This document shows, in pieces, positions 35,379-43,984 of a DNA stretch of 64,000 bases. Source of the stretch: Acinetobacter genomosp. 15BJ (GTDB taxonomy: Bacteria; Pseudomonadota; Gammaproteobacteria; Pseudomonadales; Moraxellaceae); the NCBI RefSeq assembly GCF_000400715.1, contig NZ_KE007351.1, forward strand, positions 62,001-126,000, given 5' to 3'. The notes under the pieces were generated by a model that saw nothing but the letters and a program-made list of their open reading frames with translations, ran no database searches and was not told where the DNA came from. Numbering within the stretch: the first letter of the stretch is position 1; each line of letters begins with the position of its first letter. Made by a program: the position numbers and the translations under genes.

Positions 35379-37220
35379 ATGAGCCAAACTACGCAGACCG
35401 ATATTATTACCCTTGGTGATGTCGCTACTCGACTTCCTAACTTCATCACTAAAGTACCTCATATCCTCAATGGTCTTAAACAAGCATATTTGCGAACGCC
35501 AACATCACCTGCTGGTTTAGGTATTGCCTTTGAAAAAGCAGTCAAGCGTAACCCTCAAGGCATCGCACTGTTATTTGAAGATCAAAGCTATAGCTATCAA
35601 GCACTCAATGAATGGGCAAACCAGATTGCCCATTACTATTTATCGCTTGGGGCAAAGAAAGGTGATGTCATTGCAGTGATGGTTGAAAACCGTCCTGAGC
35701 TGATTGTCAGCATCGTTGCTTTAGCAAAAATTGGAGTCACAATTGCACTTGTGAATACCTCACAAGTCGGGAAAGTGCTCGCACACAGTATTAACTTGGT
35801 CAATCCAATTGCCGTAATTGCAGGGGAAGAAGTCCGCGCTGCAATTGATGAAGCACGCCAAGATTTAAAGGTAGCTCAAGATCGTTTCCACTGGTTTGCT
35901 GACCAAGAAACGCGTAAACATGCAGGAACGGCACCAGAAGGCTACGTCAATCTAGCGCTACAAATTGACCAGTTCCCGAAATTCAACCCATCAACCACAC
36001 GTACCGTGACAGGTAAAGATGGACTGTTCTATATATATACCTCAGGTACAACAGGTTTACCAAAAGCCGTTATTTTCACACATAGCCGCTGGACGCTGGC
36101 ATATGGCACTTATGGTCATATCCTTAATCTAGGTAAAGATGATGTGATGTATGTCACCCTTCCGCTTTACCATGCTACAGGTGTAGTCGTGTGCTGGTGT
36201 GGCGTGATTGCTGGCAGTGCAACACTTGCGGTACGTCGTAAATATTCAACCAGTGCATTCTGGAAAGATGTACAAAAATTCAATGCCTCTGCAATTGGTT
36301 ATGTCGGTGAACTGTGTCGTTATCTCATCGATGCGCCTGCAACAGAAGAAGATCGTGCACACCGCGTGACCAAGATGATCGGTAATGGCATGCGTCCGAA
36401 TATCTGGGGCAAATTTAAAGAACGCTTTGGTGTTGAAGAAGTACTTGAACTTTACGCATCTAGCGAGGGTAACGTTGGTTTTAGCAATATCTTCAACTTT
36501 GACAACACCGTAGGCTTCTCTCCAACGCCATATGCGATCGTTGAATTCGACAAAGAAAAGAATGAATTAGTCCGCGATAAGAAAGGTCACTGTAAGAAAG
36601 TGAAAACAGGTGAAGTCGGTCTACTGATTGGTAAGATCACCAGCCGTTCACCATTCGATGGCTATACCGATCCTGAGAAGAATAAATCTGTGATCTTGAA
36701 AGATGTGTTTACTCAAGGTGATTCATATTTCAACACTGGTGACTTGGTTCGTGATATTGGTTTCCGCCATGCGCAGTTTGTGGACCGTCTGGGAGATACT
36801 TTCCGTTGGAAAGGTGAAAACGTTTCAACCACAGAAGTTGAAAACATGGTCTGCGAGTATGAAAAGATCGTAGAGGCCGTGGTCTACGGCGTGGAAATTC
36901 CAAATACCAATGGTCGCGCAGGTATGGCAGCGATTACTTTGGTTGATGGTGCAGAACTCAATGAAGCGGATTTAAGCGACATGGTCAATGTGTTTAAAAA
37001 ATGCTTACCATCTTATGCCATTCCTGTTTTCTTACGTGTTCAAGAGAAAGTTGAAACCACAGGTACATTTAAATACCAGAAGAATAAACTGAAAGAAGAC
37101 GGCTTTAATCCAAGCAAAACTTCTGAACGTTTACTTGTTTTATTACCAGGTGCAAGCAGCTATAGTGATGTAAATACTGAAATCTTTGATAATATTCAAA
37201 GCTATCAATACCGTTTCTAG
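35379..37220 (+). CDS. long-chain acyl-CoA synthetase (FATP/PRK08279-like)
   Basis: 613 residues of the ANL superfamily. It activates fatty acids to acyl-CoA with ATP. The AMP-binding loop is YTSGTTGLPKA (~residue 220). Other motifs include LYHATGVVVCW, ELYASSEGNVGF and the hinge GDLVRDIGFRHAQFVDRLGD, with FKYQKNKLKEDGF at the C-terminus. The N-terminal ~45 residues and VVCWCG element resemble the very-long-chain acyl-CoA synthetase/fatty-acid transporter subgroup rather than FadD. The gene is monocistronic, between the rne terminator and a large hairpin. Confidence 0.88.
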   Translation: MSQTTQTDIITLGDVATRLPNFITKVPHILNGLKQAYLRTPTSPAGLGIAFEKAVKRNPQGIALLFEDQSYSYQALNEWANQIAHYYLSLGAKKGDVIAVMVENRPELIVSIVALAKIGVTIALVNTSQVGKVLAHSINLVNPIAVIAGEEVRAAIDEARQDLKVAQDRFHWFADQETRKHAGTAPEGYVNLALQIDQFPKFNPSTTRTVTGKDGLFYIYTSGTTGLPKAVIFTHSRWTLAYGTYGHILNLGKDDVMYVTLPLYHATGVVVCWCGVIAGSATLAVRRKYSTSAFWKDVQKFNASAIGYVGELCRYLIDAPATEEDRAHRVTKMIGNGMRPNIWGKFKERFGVEEVLELYASSEGNVGFSNIFNFDNTVGFSPTPYAIVEFDKEKNELVRDKKGHCKKVKTGEVGLLIGKITSRSPFDGYTDPEKNKSVILKDVFTQGDSYFNTGDLVRDIGFRHAQFVDRLGDTFRWKGENVSTTEVENMVCEYEKIVEAVVYGVEIPNTNGRAGMAAITLVDGAELNEADLSDMVNVFKKCLPSYAIPVFLRVQEKVETTGTFKYQKNKLKEDGFNPSKTSERLLVLLPGASSYSDVNTEIFDNIQSYQYRF

Positions 37221-37230
37221 TTTATTTTTT

Positions 37231-37303
37231 AGCTAAACAAGAGGAAATCGTGCTTTTTATAAACAATCATGCACATGTTTTTAAATTTCCTCTTGTGTTA
37301 GCT
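37231..37303. repeat. 18-bp imperfect inverted repeat (large hairpin) before tRNA-Lys
   Basis: AGCTAAACAAGAGGAAAT pairs with ATTTCCTCTTGTGTTAGCT across ~36 nt, with one bulged base. The loop contains a nested GTGC/GCAC pair. No long T-run follows the right arm on the plus strand. It may end the acyl-CoA synthetase mRNA. It overlaps the inferred -35 element of the tRNA promoter. Confidence 0.65.
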
Positions 37304-37320
37304 GAATAAGTTGCTAGAAT
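37293..37320 (+). promoter_or_regulatory. probable promoter of the tRNA-Lys pair
   Basis: TTGTGT (37293-37298), a 16-bp spacer and TAGAAT (37315-37320) lie ~70 bp upstream of the first tRNA. The -35 sits in the right arm of the 37231-37303 hairpin. Confidence 0.45.
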
Positions 37321-37393
37321 ACGCAACATCAAAACGAAGACGCATTTAGAACGAATTAGTTTTTCTTGCGAAGCTTGTTTAAACACTTGCTTA

Positions 37394-37469
37394 GGGTCGT
37401 TAGCTCAGCTGGTAGAGCAGCGGACTTTTAATCCGTTGGTCCCGCGTTCGAATCGCGGACGACCCACCA
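37394..37469 (+). tRNA. tRNA-Lys (UUU)
   Basis: 76 nt including an encoded CCA. The cloverleaf is complete: acceptor GGGTCGT/ACGACCC, D-arm with GCTC/GAGC, anticodon loop CTTTTAA (anticodon TTT) and T-arm CCGCG-TTCGAAT-CGCGG. It reads both lysine codons, AAA and AAG. Confidence 0.98.
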
Positions 37470-37585
37470 TCTTATGTTTTGATAATCCTGAAAAGGATTG
37501 ATAACCGAAAGTTATCAAGATTTGTAAGACTACGCGCTTTGCTTGTCTTGCAACAATTTTAGAGTGTTACTCTAAAATTCTTTCA

Positions 37586-37661
37586 GGGTCGTTAGCTCAG
37601 CTGGTAGAGCAGCGGACTTTTAATCCGTTGGTCCCGCGTTCGAATCGCGGACGACCCACCA
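37586..37661 (+). tRNA. tRNA-Lys (UUU), second identical copy
   Basis: Identical over all 76 nt to the copy 116 bp upstream, with encoded CCA. The spacer has a TTTAGAGT/ACTCTAAA hairpin but no terminator-like U-tract, so the two are probably cleaved from one precursor ending at the terminator just downstream. Confidence 0.98.
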
Positions 37662-37667
37662 AATTCT

Positions 37668-37701
37668 AAAAAGCCTCATCACGATTGATGAGGCTTTTTT
37701 A
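37668..37701 (+). terminator. intrinsic terminator after the tRNA pair
   Basis: AAGCCTCATCA-CGAT-TGATGAGGCTT then a T-run. It starts a few bases after the second tRNA CCA. Confidence 0.92.
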
Positions 37702-37786
37702 TTGTCTGCCCAATTTCTTTCAAAAAAATGACAGACCTATTTGAATTGCTTTAAGCATCCATGCTTAAAGCATTACGGACATTTAA

Positions 37787-38941
37787 TTATAAAAATTTTT
37801 CTAGGACTGAATTTAAAAAAATATGTCCCTGCTCTGTACATGCAATTCGATTCATATCGGCCAGTAATAGTTTTTTCTCACGTAACTGATTCAGTGTTTC
37901 ATTCAGTTCATTCAAATCTAACCCAGTACGCTGCGGATAAAATTCAGCAGCAACGCCTTCATTTAAGCGCAAAGCGTTCATCATAAACTCAAATGGCAAT
38001 TCATCGGCTTCAATCCGTTTCATCTGTACATGTTCAGCAGGAACTTTGGCTAAATAGTCTTTTGGCAAACGAGTTTTCTGAAAACGATAAATTCCATCTG
38101 GTCGGGTGACTTTGCCATGTGCACCTGCACCAATCGCCAGATAATCACCAAATTGCCAATAATTTAAGTTATGTGCAGATGGCTGTTCTTTACGCCATGC
38201 TGAAACTTCATAATTCACATAACCATTGGCTTTTAAATACGCCTCACCTTGTTCTTGAATATGTTCTAAAACTTCGTCTTGTGGTAATACCGGCTGAGTG
38301 CGGAAAAAAACAGTATTTGGCTCAATGGTAAGTTGGTACCAACTAATATGTGTTGCACCCTGCTCCACAGCTAATTTTAGGTCGGTTAAGGCCTGTTCCT
38401 CAGTCTGTTGTGGTAAACCATGCATAAGATCAACATTAACGCGCTCAAAGCCTGCCTGACGCGCCTGCTGAATTGCATCCAATGCATTATTGGCTGAGTG
38501 GATACGACCTAAGCGCTGTAAATGTTCAGGATCAAAACTTTGCACGCCCAGTGATAAACGATTAATCCCCACCGCCAGATAATCAGCAAATGGATCATGC
38601 TCAACTGTCCCAGGATTGGCTTCCAGTGTAATTTCACAGTCGTCTTCGAAGTCTAAACGTGCTTTGAGTTGATCAAACAACCATTGATAACCTTGTGCAG
38701 AAATCAGTGACGGCGTACCACCACCAATAAACACACTATGAATCGATCGACCTTGCGCCATTTCAATCTGAGTCTCAAAGTCAGCCACCAATGCAGCAAG
38801 ATATTGCTGTTCCAAATCCAGTGACAATTGCCCATCAGGGACAGCGTGTGAGTTAAAGTCACAATAAGGACATTTACGTACACACCACGGCATATGGATA
38901 TACAAAGACAGTGGGATATTTGCAGGATTTAACAGACTCAA
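37787..38941 (-). CDS. hemW: radical SAM heme chaperone HemW
   Basis: 384 residues. The radical SAM cluster motif CxxxCxxC is Cys20-Cys24-Cys27 (HMPWCVRKCPYCDF), followed by VFIGGGTPSLI and the E-A-N-P-G-T glycine-rich region. The 'CDFNSH' reading and the length separate HemW from true HemN. HemW binds heme and delivers it to client proteins. It stands alone; a weak AAATTT hairpin is all that follows the stop. Confidence 0.93.
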   Translation of the reverse strand: MSLLNPANIPLSLYIHMPWCVRKCPYCDFNSHAVPDGQLSLDLEQQYLAALVADFETQIEMAQGRSIHSVFIGGGTPSLISAQGYQWLFDQLKARLDFEDDCEITLEANPGTVEHDPFADYLAVGINRLSLGVQSFDPEHLQRLGRIHSANNALDAIQQARQAGFERVNVDLMHGLPQQTEEQALTDLKLAVEQGATHISWYQLTIEPNTVFFRTQPVLPQDEVLEHIQEQGEAYLKANGYVNYEVSAWRKEQPSAHNLNYWQFGDYLAIGAGAHGKVTRPDGIYRFQKTRLPKDYLAKVPAEHVQMKRIEADELPFEFMMNALRLNEGVAAEFYPQRTGLDLNELNETLNQLREKKLLLADMNRIACTEQGHIFLNSVLEKFL

Positions 38942-39080
38942 AATACAAGCTCAATGACAGAACCTGACTATTTTAACATGAGTCGACTCAGTACAGTTGC
39001 AGCTTCAATACGGTATACAACTTATCATCCCCTACGTATTCAGTTAGACTGAAAGCATAAAGAACAATTAGACCGATAAT

Positions 39081-39542
39081 ATGATGAAAATTTCCAGCCA
39101 ATTGCTATTTATTCTGCCCCTAGCTTTAGGGATTGGAATTGCAATGGCCTTTCAAACGGCAATCAATGCACAACTCCGAGAGTATCTGAACTCCCCCTTA
39201 CAAGCCGCATTACTTTCCTTTTTGATTGGGACGATTATTCTAGCCCTATTGGTTTATTTCCAAGGTGCAGATAAACCCAATTTAAGTGAACTTTCACAAA
39301 TTCCATGGTTTCTCTGGTTAGGTGGATGCCTTGGGGTTTATGCAATCAGTATGAGCATTTATACTGCACCTAAACTTGGTTTTCTAACTTTCTCAGGTTT
39401 AGTAATTTTTGGGCAATTGATGATTTCCATGCTCATCGACCACTTTGGCTGGTTAGGAACAGAAAAAACACCGATCAACTGGCAACGCCTACTCGGTAGT
39501 ATTGTAATTTTTATTGGTGTGCTATTAACACTACAACGTTAA
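39081..39542 (+). CDS. DMT/DUF606 (YdcZ-like) membrane transporter
   Basis: 153 residues with five hydrophobic helices (for example LLFILPLALGIGIAMAFQ, AALLSFLIGTIILALLVYF, LLGSIVIFIGVLLTL). The pattern, including FQTAINAQLREYLNSPL, fits the DUF606 subgroup, half-size members of the drug/metabolite transporter clan. The start may be either of two tandem ATGs. It lies 30 bp before the MATE gene and may be co-transcribed; a substrate is not evident. Confidence 0.8.
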   Translation: MMKISSQLLFILPLALGIGIAMAFQTAINAQLREYLNSPLQAALLSFLIGTIILALLVYFQGADKPNLSELSQIPWFLWLGGCLGVYAISMSIYTAPKLGFLTFSGLVIFGQLMISMLIDHFGWLGTEKTPINWQRLLGSIVIFIGVLLTLQR

Positions 39543-39572
39543 TTCTCCCTCATTTTAATAAGAGTATTTTTT

Positions 39573-40934
39573 GTGTCCCATGCCACAACCAAACGCTTTG
39601 AACTCAAACAGCTATTTCATTTGATGTTTCCAATCCTGATTACACAGTTTGCGCAAGCTGGATTAGGTTTAATTGATACCATTATGGCGGGACATCTGTC
39701 TGCCACGGACTTGGCCGCGATTGCCGTGGGTGTTGGTCTATGGATTCCTGTCATGCTGCTTTTTGCAGGGATTATGTTGGCAACAACACCTCTAGTGGCT
39801 GAGGCGCGTGGTGCAAGAACACCCGAGAAAATTCCAACCATTGCTCGTCAATCCTTATGGGTTGCTGTCATTCTCGGTATCGTTGCCATGTTGATTCTGC
39901 AATGTATGCCAATGTTTCTGCCACTGTTAGGTGTGCCTGAAAGCTTAATACCCAAAGCAAGCCTGTTCTTACATGCAATTGGCTTTGGTATGCCTGCAGT
40001 GATGATGTATGCCGCACTACGCAGTTATTCTGAAGCGCTGGGACATCCACGCCCAGTGACGGCCATTAGCTTGATTGCCTTACTGGTATTAATTCCCCTG
40101 AACTTTATCTTTATGTATGGCTTTGGGCCAATTCCGGCATTAGGCAGCGCAGGTTGTGGTTTTGCAACGGCGATCTTGCAATGGCTGATGTTTATCACTT
40201 TAGCCATTTATATTTCCAAAGCCAAAGCCTATCAACAGGCACCGATCTTCACCAAATGGGAAAGAATTGATCCAGTTTGGATTAAACGCATTTTAAAACT
40301 GGGTTTACCCATTGGGCTTGCTGTATTTTTTGAAGTCAGTATTTTCAGTACAGGTGCGATTGTATTGGGGCCACTGGGTGAAAATGCCATTGCAGCCCAT
40401 CAGATTGCGATTTCAGTCACTTCTCAGCTGTTTATGATCCCGCTGTCCTTAGCCATTGCCTTGACGATTCGTGTTGGCATGTATTACGGCGAACAAAACT
40501 GGCATGCAATGCGTCAAGTACAAATTGTGGGATTGATTACGGCCACGATCTTTGCTGCCTTGACCATGACACTGATTGCGCTTGCGCGCCCCTATATCGT
40601 GGCGATCTATACCACGGATATCAATGTCATTCCTGTGGCAATGTACCTGCTCTGGTTCGCGATGGCTTATCAGTTGATGGATGCATGGCAGGTCAGTGCC
40701 GCTGGGTGCTTACGTGGCATGCAGGACACTCAAGCGCCAATGTGGATCACCTTAATGGCGTATTGGGTGGTGGCCTTCCCGATCGGCCTATACCTTGCGC
40801 GCTATACAGTGTGGGGCGCTGCTGGTGTCTGGCTCGGCCTGATTATCGGTTTAACGATTGCCTGTGTGTTGCTGATCGGCCGTTTATATTTAAACAATAA
40901 ACGTTTGGCTCAGCGCGTAAATCTCAATCCATAA
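39573..40934 (+). CDS. MATE-family multidrug efflux protein
   Basis: 453 residues and about 12 membrane helices, the NorM-type size. Family features include the FPILITQFAQAGLGLIDTIM first helix, MAGHLSATDLAAIAVG and the second-half LGLPIGLAVFFEVSIF with LGPLGENAIAAHQIA. It exports cationic drugs or metabolites against a Na+ or H+ gradient. The start is GTG at 39573 with AAGAG 7 nt upstream. Confidence 0.88.
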   Translation: MSHATTKRFELKQLFHLMFPILITQFAQAGLGLIDTIMAGHLSATDLAAIAVGVGLWIPVMLLFAGIMLATTPLVAEARGARTPEKIPTIARQSLWVAVILGIVAMLILQCMPMFLPLLGVPESLIPKASLFLHAIGFGMPAVMMYAALRSYSEALGHPRPVTAISLIALLVLIPLNFIFMYGFGPIPALGSAGCGFATAILQWLMFITLAIYISKAKAYQQAPIFTKWERIDPVWIKRILKLGLPIGLAVFFEVSIFSTGAIVLGPLGENAIAAHQIAISVTSQLFMIPLSLAIALTIRVGMYYGEQNWHAMRQVQIVGLITATIFAALTMTLIALARPYIVAIYTTDINVIPVAMYLLWFAMAYQLMDAWQVSAAGCLRGMQDTQAPMWITLMAYWVVAFPIGLYLARYTVWGAAGVWLGLIIGLTIACVLLIGRLYLNNKRLAQRVNLNP

Positions 40935-41132
40935 AAATAAAACCGCATTTAGCATTATAGATTCAGGGCAGTACGGATGCTGCTCTTGAATTTATGCGCT
41001 CATCAATACCTCCATTTTTGCCCCCTTCACCGCATACTTACATCACTTAACATTTTGGTATAGGCAATTTAAGTTTTGTCGCCTATGATCAAAGCATCAC
41101 TTTGAAACTGGATCACCCGAGGTCAAGTCCAT

Positions 41133-42425
41133 ATGGCAAAACATGCAAGCTCTCCCAGTAAGCGTTTTTTTAAACTGGCTGGCATGACCGCAAGTATTGC
41201 CAGCAAAAGCGTTGCCAACTCCATTCGCAATCTCACCGCAGACGAAGAACAAAAAAATGCTGCACGCAGCAAACTGTTCCAAGACATCGGCTTACAAATT
41301 GCCGATACCTTAGGCGAAATGAAAGGTGCGGTGATGAAAGTCGGGCAAATTGCCTCGCAATATAAAGATATCTTCCCACCAGAAGTCGCGAAAGCCATTG
41401 CCAAACTACAACGCCAAGCCCCTGCCATGCCTTTTGCAGCGATCCAGCAACAAGTTGAAAAAGAGTTAGGCAAACCTTTAAACCAGATTTTTAGTTCCTT
41501 TGAAGCAGAACCTTTTGCTGCTGCCTCAATTGGTCAAGTCCATCGTGCAGTGCTGCCAAATGGGCAATCTGTTGTGGTGAAAGTGCAATATCCTGGGGTG
41601 GATCAAGCCTGTGAAAGTGATTTAAAACAGGTGCGTCTGGCTTTACGCTTAATGGGCGTGTTAAAAATTGATAAAAAGTTGCAAGATCAACTGTTTCAGG
41701 AAATCCAAGACAGTTTATCTGCCGAACTGAATTATGAAATTGAAGCACAAAACTTAGAAGTCTTTAAAACCTTCCATGAAAAGCTGGATGGTCAAATCAT
41801 CATCCCAACCGTGTATAAAGACTATTCATCGCGTCGGGTGCTAACGCTCAGTCTTGAACAAGGTGAATCCATCGAAACCGCCAGCACATGGTCGGTTGAA
41901 ACCCGTAACCAAATTGGGCGTCGTCTGATTCGTGCTTTAGGACAGGAAATGTTTTTCTTGAAACGTTTCCATTGTGATCCACATCCTGGAAATTTTGCTT
42001 TTCGTGAAGATGGCAGCGTGATTATTTATGATTACGGCAGCGTTAAAACCCTTTCACCTGAAATCATCCAGCACTTCAAAGCACTGGTAAATGCAGCCCG
42101 CCAAGAGAATATTGCTCAGGTTGAAGACCTACTGGTTGAACTACATTCGATTGCTGAGAAACAGAAATTCCCAAGCGAACTGTATACGCAATGGATTGAA
42201 ATCCTGTTGCGCCCATTAAGTACCCATTATGACTTTGCCAAGAACTCATCGCATCACGATGGCATGCTGTTAGTGAAAAAATCCCTGAAATACTGGGATG
42301 TATTTAAACCCTCTCCAGACACCTTGATGGTCAATCGAACCATTTCAGGCCATTACTGGAACCTGATTCACCTCAAAGTGCATGACAATCTCAATGATTT
42401 ATTTGAAGAATTGGTCCCGAACTAA
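41133..42425 (+). CDS. ABC1/UbiB-family atypical kinase
   Basis: 430 residues. The KxGQ signature of the family is present as MKVGQIASQYKD (~residue 70), with the atypical nucleotide loop FAAASIGQVHRA, the VVVKVQYPG lysine segment, FHCDPHPGNF and the metal motif IYDYGSVK. UbiB-family proteins support ubiquinone synthesis or lipid-related ATPase activity. It is shorter than UbiB and lacks UbiB's C-terminal membrane helices, so it is more likely a paralogue. Monocistronic, ending at its own terminator. Confidence 0.85.
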   Translation: MAKHASSPSKRFFKLAGMTASIASKSVANSIRNLTADEEQKNAARSKLFQDIGLQIADTLGEMKGAVMKVGQIASQYKDIFPPEVAKAIAKLQRQAPAMPFAAIQQQVEKELGKPLNQIFSSFEAEPFAAASIGQVHRAVLPNGQSVVVKVQYPGVDQACESDLKQVRLALRLMGVLKIDKKLQDQLFQEIQDSLSAELNYEIEAQNLEVFKTFHEKLDGQIIIPTVYKDYSSRRVLTLSLEQGESIETASTWSVETRNQIGRRLIRALGQEMFFLKRFHCDPHPGNFAFREDGSVIIYDYGSVKTLSPEIIQHFKALVNAARQENIAQVEDLLVELHSIAEKQKFPSELYTQWIEILLRPLSTHYDFAKNSSHHDGMLLVKKSLKYWDVFKPSPDTLMVNRTISGHYWNLIHLKVHDNLNDLFEELVPN

Positions 42426-42432
42426 ACTTCAT

Positions 42433-42461
42433 AAAAAGCCAATCAGATGATTGGCTTTTTT
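42433..42461 (+). terminator. intrinsic terminator after the UbiB-family gene
   Basis: AAAAAGCCAATCA-GA-TGATTGGCTTTTT with a T-run, 7 bp past the stop. Confidence 0.92.
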
Positions 42462-42592
42462 ATTTCATTCATATTCAAACTTTTAACAAATCAAATGGCT
42501 TGAGCAAAGTTCCATATCTCATGCTCGCGGATTCATTGTTTACAAATAAATTTCAAAAAAACTTGAAATGAATAAGATTGACGGCATATATT

Positions 42593-42610
42593 GTTATGTT
42601 ATAACATTTC
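42593..42610 (+). promoter_or_regulatory. Zur-box-like palindrome upstream of L31 gene
   Basis: ATGTTATAACAT (42596-42607) is a perfect 12-bp palindrome within GTTATGTTATAACATTTC, 28 bp upstream of rpmE2. It resembles the core of gammaproteobacterial Zur sites (ATGTTATA...TATAACAT), but it is shorter. The downstream gene is the classic Zur target, zinc-free L31. Confidence 0.6.
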
Positions 42611-42634
42611 TATCAACAATAGGAGTCATTCAAA

Positions 42635-42889
42635 ATGCGTAAAGATATCCATCCTGCTTATCAACAAGTGTTGTTTCACGATACCAATGCCGATGCCTAT
42701 TTTTTAATTGGCAGCACGCTACAGACCAAACAAACCAAAGAATATCAAGGTCAGGTCTATCCCTATGTAACGCTTGATATTTCCAGTGCTTCACACCCGT
42801 TTTATACCGGCGAAGTTCGCCAAGCAAGCAATGAAGGTCGTGTCGCAAGCTTTAACAAACGCTTTTCACGTTTTAACCGCAAAGCTTAA
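42635..42889 (+). CDS. rpmE2: 50S ribosomal protein L31, zinc-independent type B
   Basis: 84 residues, with MRKDIHPAYQQVLFHDTN and the C-terminal FYTGEVRQASNEGRVASFNKR. The zinc-binding cysteines of type A L31 are absent: there is no Cys at all. Type B L31 replaces type A under zinc starvation and frees zinc from ribosomes. A GGAG ribosome binding site precedes the ATG by about 10 nt. A Zur-like palindrome lies upstream. Confidence 0.95.
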   Translation: MRKDIHPAYQQVLFHDTNADAYFLIGSTLQTKQTKEYQGQVYPYVTLDISSASHPFYTGEVRQASNEGRVASFNKRFSRFNRKA

Positions 42890-42926
42890 TTTTCATTTAA
42901 GTTTCACACATTAGGCTGTAAGCATT

Positions 42927-42969
42927 AGAAGTCTAAGGCTATCTCTCCTCCACTTAGACTTCTTTTTTT
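42927..42969 (+). terminator. intrinsic terminator after rpmE2
   Basis: AGAAGTCTAAG pairs with CTTAGACTTCT (11 bp, 15-nt loop), followed by seven Ts. It also faces the convergent DUF190 pseudogene. Confidence 0.9.
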
Positions 42970-42980
42970 ATAACTATCTT

Positions 42981-43309
42981 TCAAGAATCCAGCTTGGCCT
43001 GCCCCACCACACCAAATTCAATCGGTGTTTTGACATAAAACAAAGAAATTTCTTTGTCATTCAAATAGTCTAATAATTCCATCGCCTGTTGATTGCTTAG
43101 CGCAAACTGAATTTGTATGGGTCGATCGGCCAACTCAAAAAACTGGCCGAATGAAATAAGCCTTGATGATCCACACCTTCCATCCCTGCCAGCACTGTTG
43201 CTCCACGCAAATTCATTTGTTTCGCCACAGACAATAACCATTCACTTATCATTTGTCCCTGATAAGTCCGATTCTGTGCCGTATAAAAACTCAGTAAAAA
43301 TCCATTCAT
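42981..43309 (-). pseudogene. DUF190 gene with a -1 frameshift in a T6 run
   Basis: Two overlapping minus-strand frames each encode half of one DUF190 protein. The first half is 'MNGFLLSFYTAQNRTYQGQM' to GMEGVDHQGLFHSASF; the second is FELADRPIQIQFALSN to the stop at 42981. They join if the T6 tract (plus-strand A-run 43137-43142) had one more base; the sum would be ~109 residues, normal for the family. DUF190 genes usually neighbour crcB. GGAG sits 9 nt before the ATG at 43309. A sequencing error in the homopolymer, a true inactivation, or phase variation are all possible. Confidence 0.8.
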
Positions 43310-43325
43310 TGTCATCACTCCAAAG

Positions 43326-43706
43326 CTATGCAGCACTCAGCCATTGATGCAAGCTCATACCTAAAATGGTAAACAGCAATGATCCAATCACATGAATCAA
43401 AATTGCTGCGCAGGCATACCCCAACTTACCACTTTGTAATAAAGCAATAATCTCGGCAGAAAAGGTCGAGAATGTGGTTAATGCACCGCAGAAGCCTGTA
43501 ATCACAAACAGTTTGTAATTTGGACTCAGTGAGCTTTGAGAAAAATAGGAAATTGCAAAACCAATAATAAAGCCACCAACAAAATTAACTGTGACCGTAC
43601 CTAAAGGAATATTGGGAAAAATTGGATTGAGTTTTAAACCCAAGAACCAACGCAACCATGCGCCGAGTACCGAACCAAGCGCGATTGAGAGTAAAGGATA
43701 GTACAT
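43326..43706 (-). CDS. crcB: fluoride channel CrcB/Fluc
   Basis: 126 residues with four membrane helices. The Fluc signatures are visible: GSVLGAWLRW, GTVTVNFVGGFIIGF (the Asn of the pore), and GFCGALTTFSTFSAE (central Na+ site and phenylalanine box). It exports F- as a dual-topology dimer. A fluoride riboswitch lies just upstream on the same strand. A DUF190 gene, broken here, follows at 16 bp. Confidence 0.95.
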   Translation of the reverse strand: MYYPLLSIALGSVLGAWLRWFLGLKLNPIFPNIPLGTVTVNFVGGFIIGFAISYFSQSSLSPNYKLFVITGFCGALTTFSTFSAEIIALLQSGKLGYACAAILIHVIGSLLFTILGMSLHQWLSAA

Positions 43707-43819
43707 GGGTTACTCCACACATCGCGCAGGAGATAAAGCGACATTTAACATGGATAGATCAATGTTTTTTTGATTATTTTTCATTTGCGAACTCCAAAAT
43801 GAGAACAGAGCACGCACGA

Positions 43820-43897
43820 ACCTACGCCCCCTGTTCAGGGTAACGTAGGCATCATTAGCCACAATAGCGGTTTGTAATAGGAGGAATGCCATCTCCT
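43820..43897 (-). promoter_or_regulatory. fluoride riboswitch (crcB motif)
   Basis: The minus strand reads GGAGATGGCATTCCTCC (43880-43896), then AACCGC, GGCTAATGATGCCTACG (~43845-43861). These are the conserved pieces of the crcB-motif aptamer. Downstream, CCTACG...CGTAGG (43821-43848) with an inner CCCTG-AA-CAGGG hairpin is a likely expression platform that shares the 3' aptamer strand. About 110 nt separate it from the crcB start. Fluoride binding should turn on crcB. Confidence 0.9.
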
Positions 43898-43984
43898 TTA
43901 TTCTAAAATAACATAATTTTTAGACAACTCAACTGCGTTTTTAAGCTTCAAACAACTGTGTATAAACATAAACTTATCCACAAC

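Noticed and set aside
37394..37661. Two tRNA-Lys copies as a possible integrative-element attachment site
   Set aside because: The copies are full length and 116 bp apart, with no integrase or cargo between or beside them. A simple tandem duplication.
43710..43892. 60-residue ORF on the minus strand upstream of crcB
   Set aside because: It runs through the fluoride riboswitch aptamer and its hairpin. No ribosome binding site or family similarity, so it is treated as chance.
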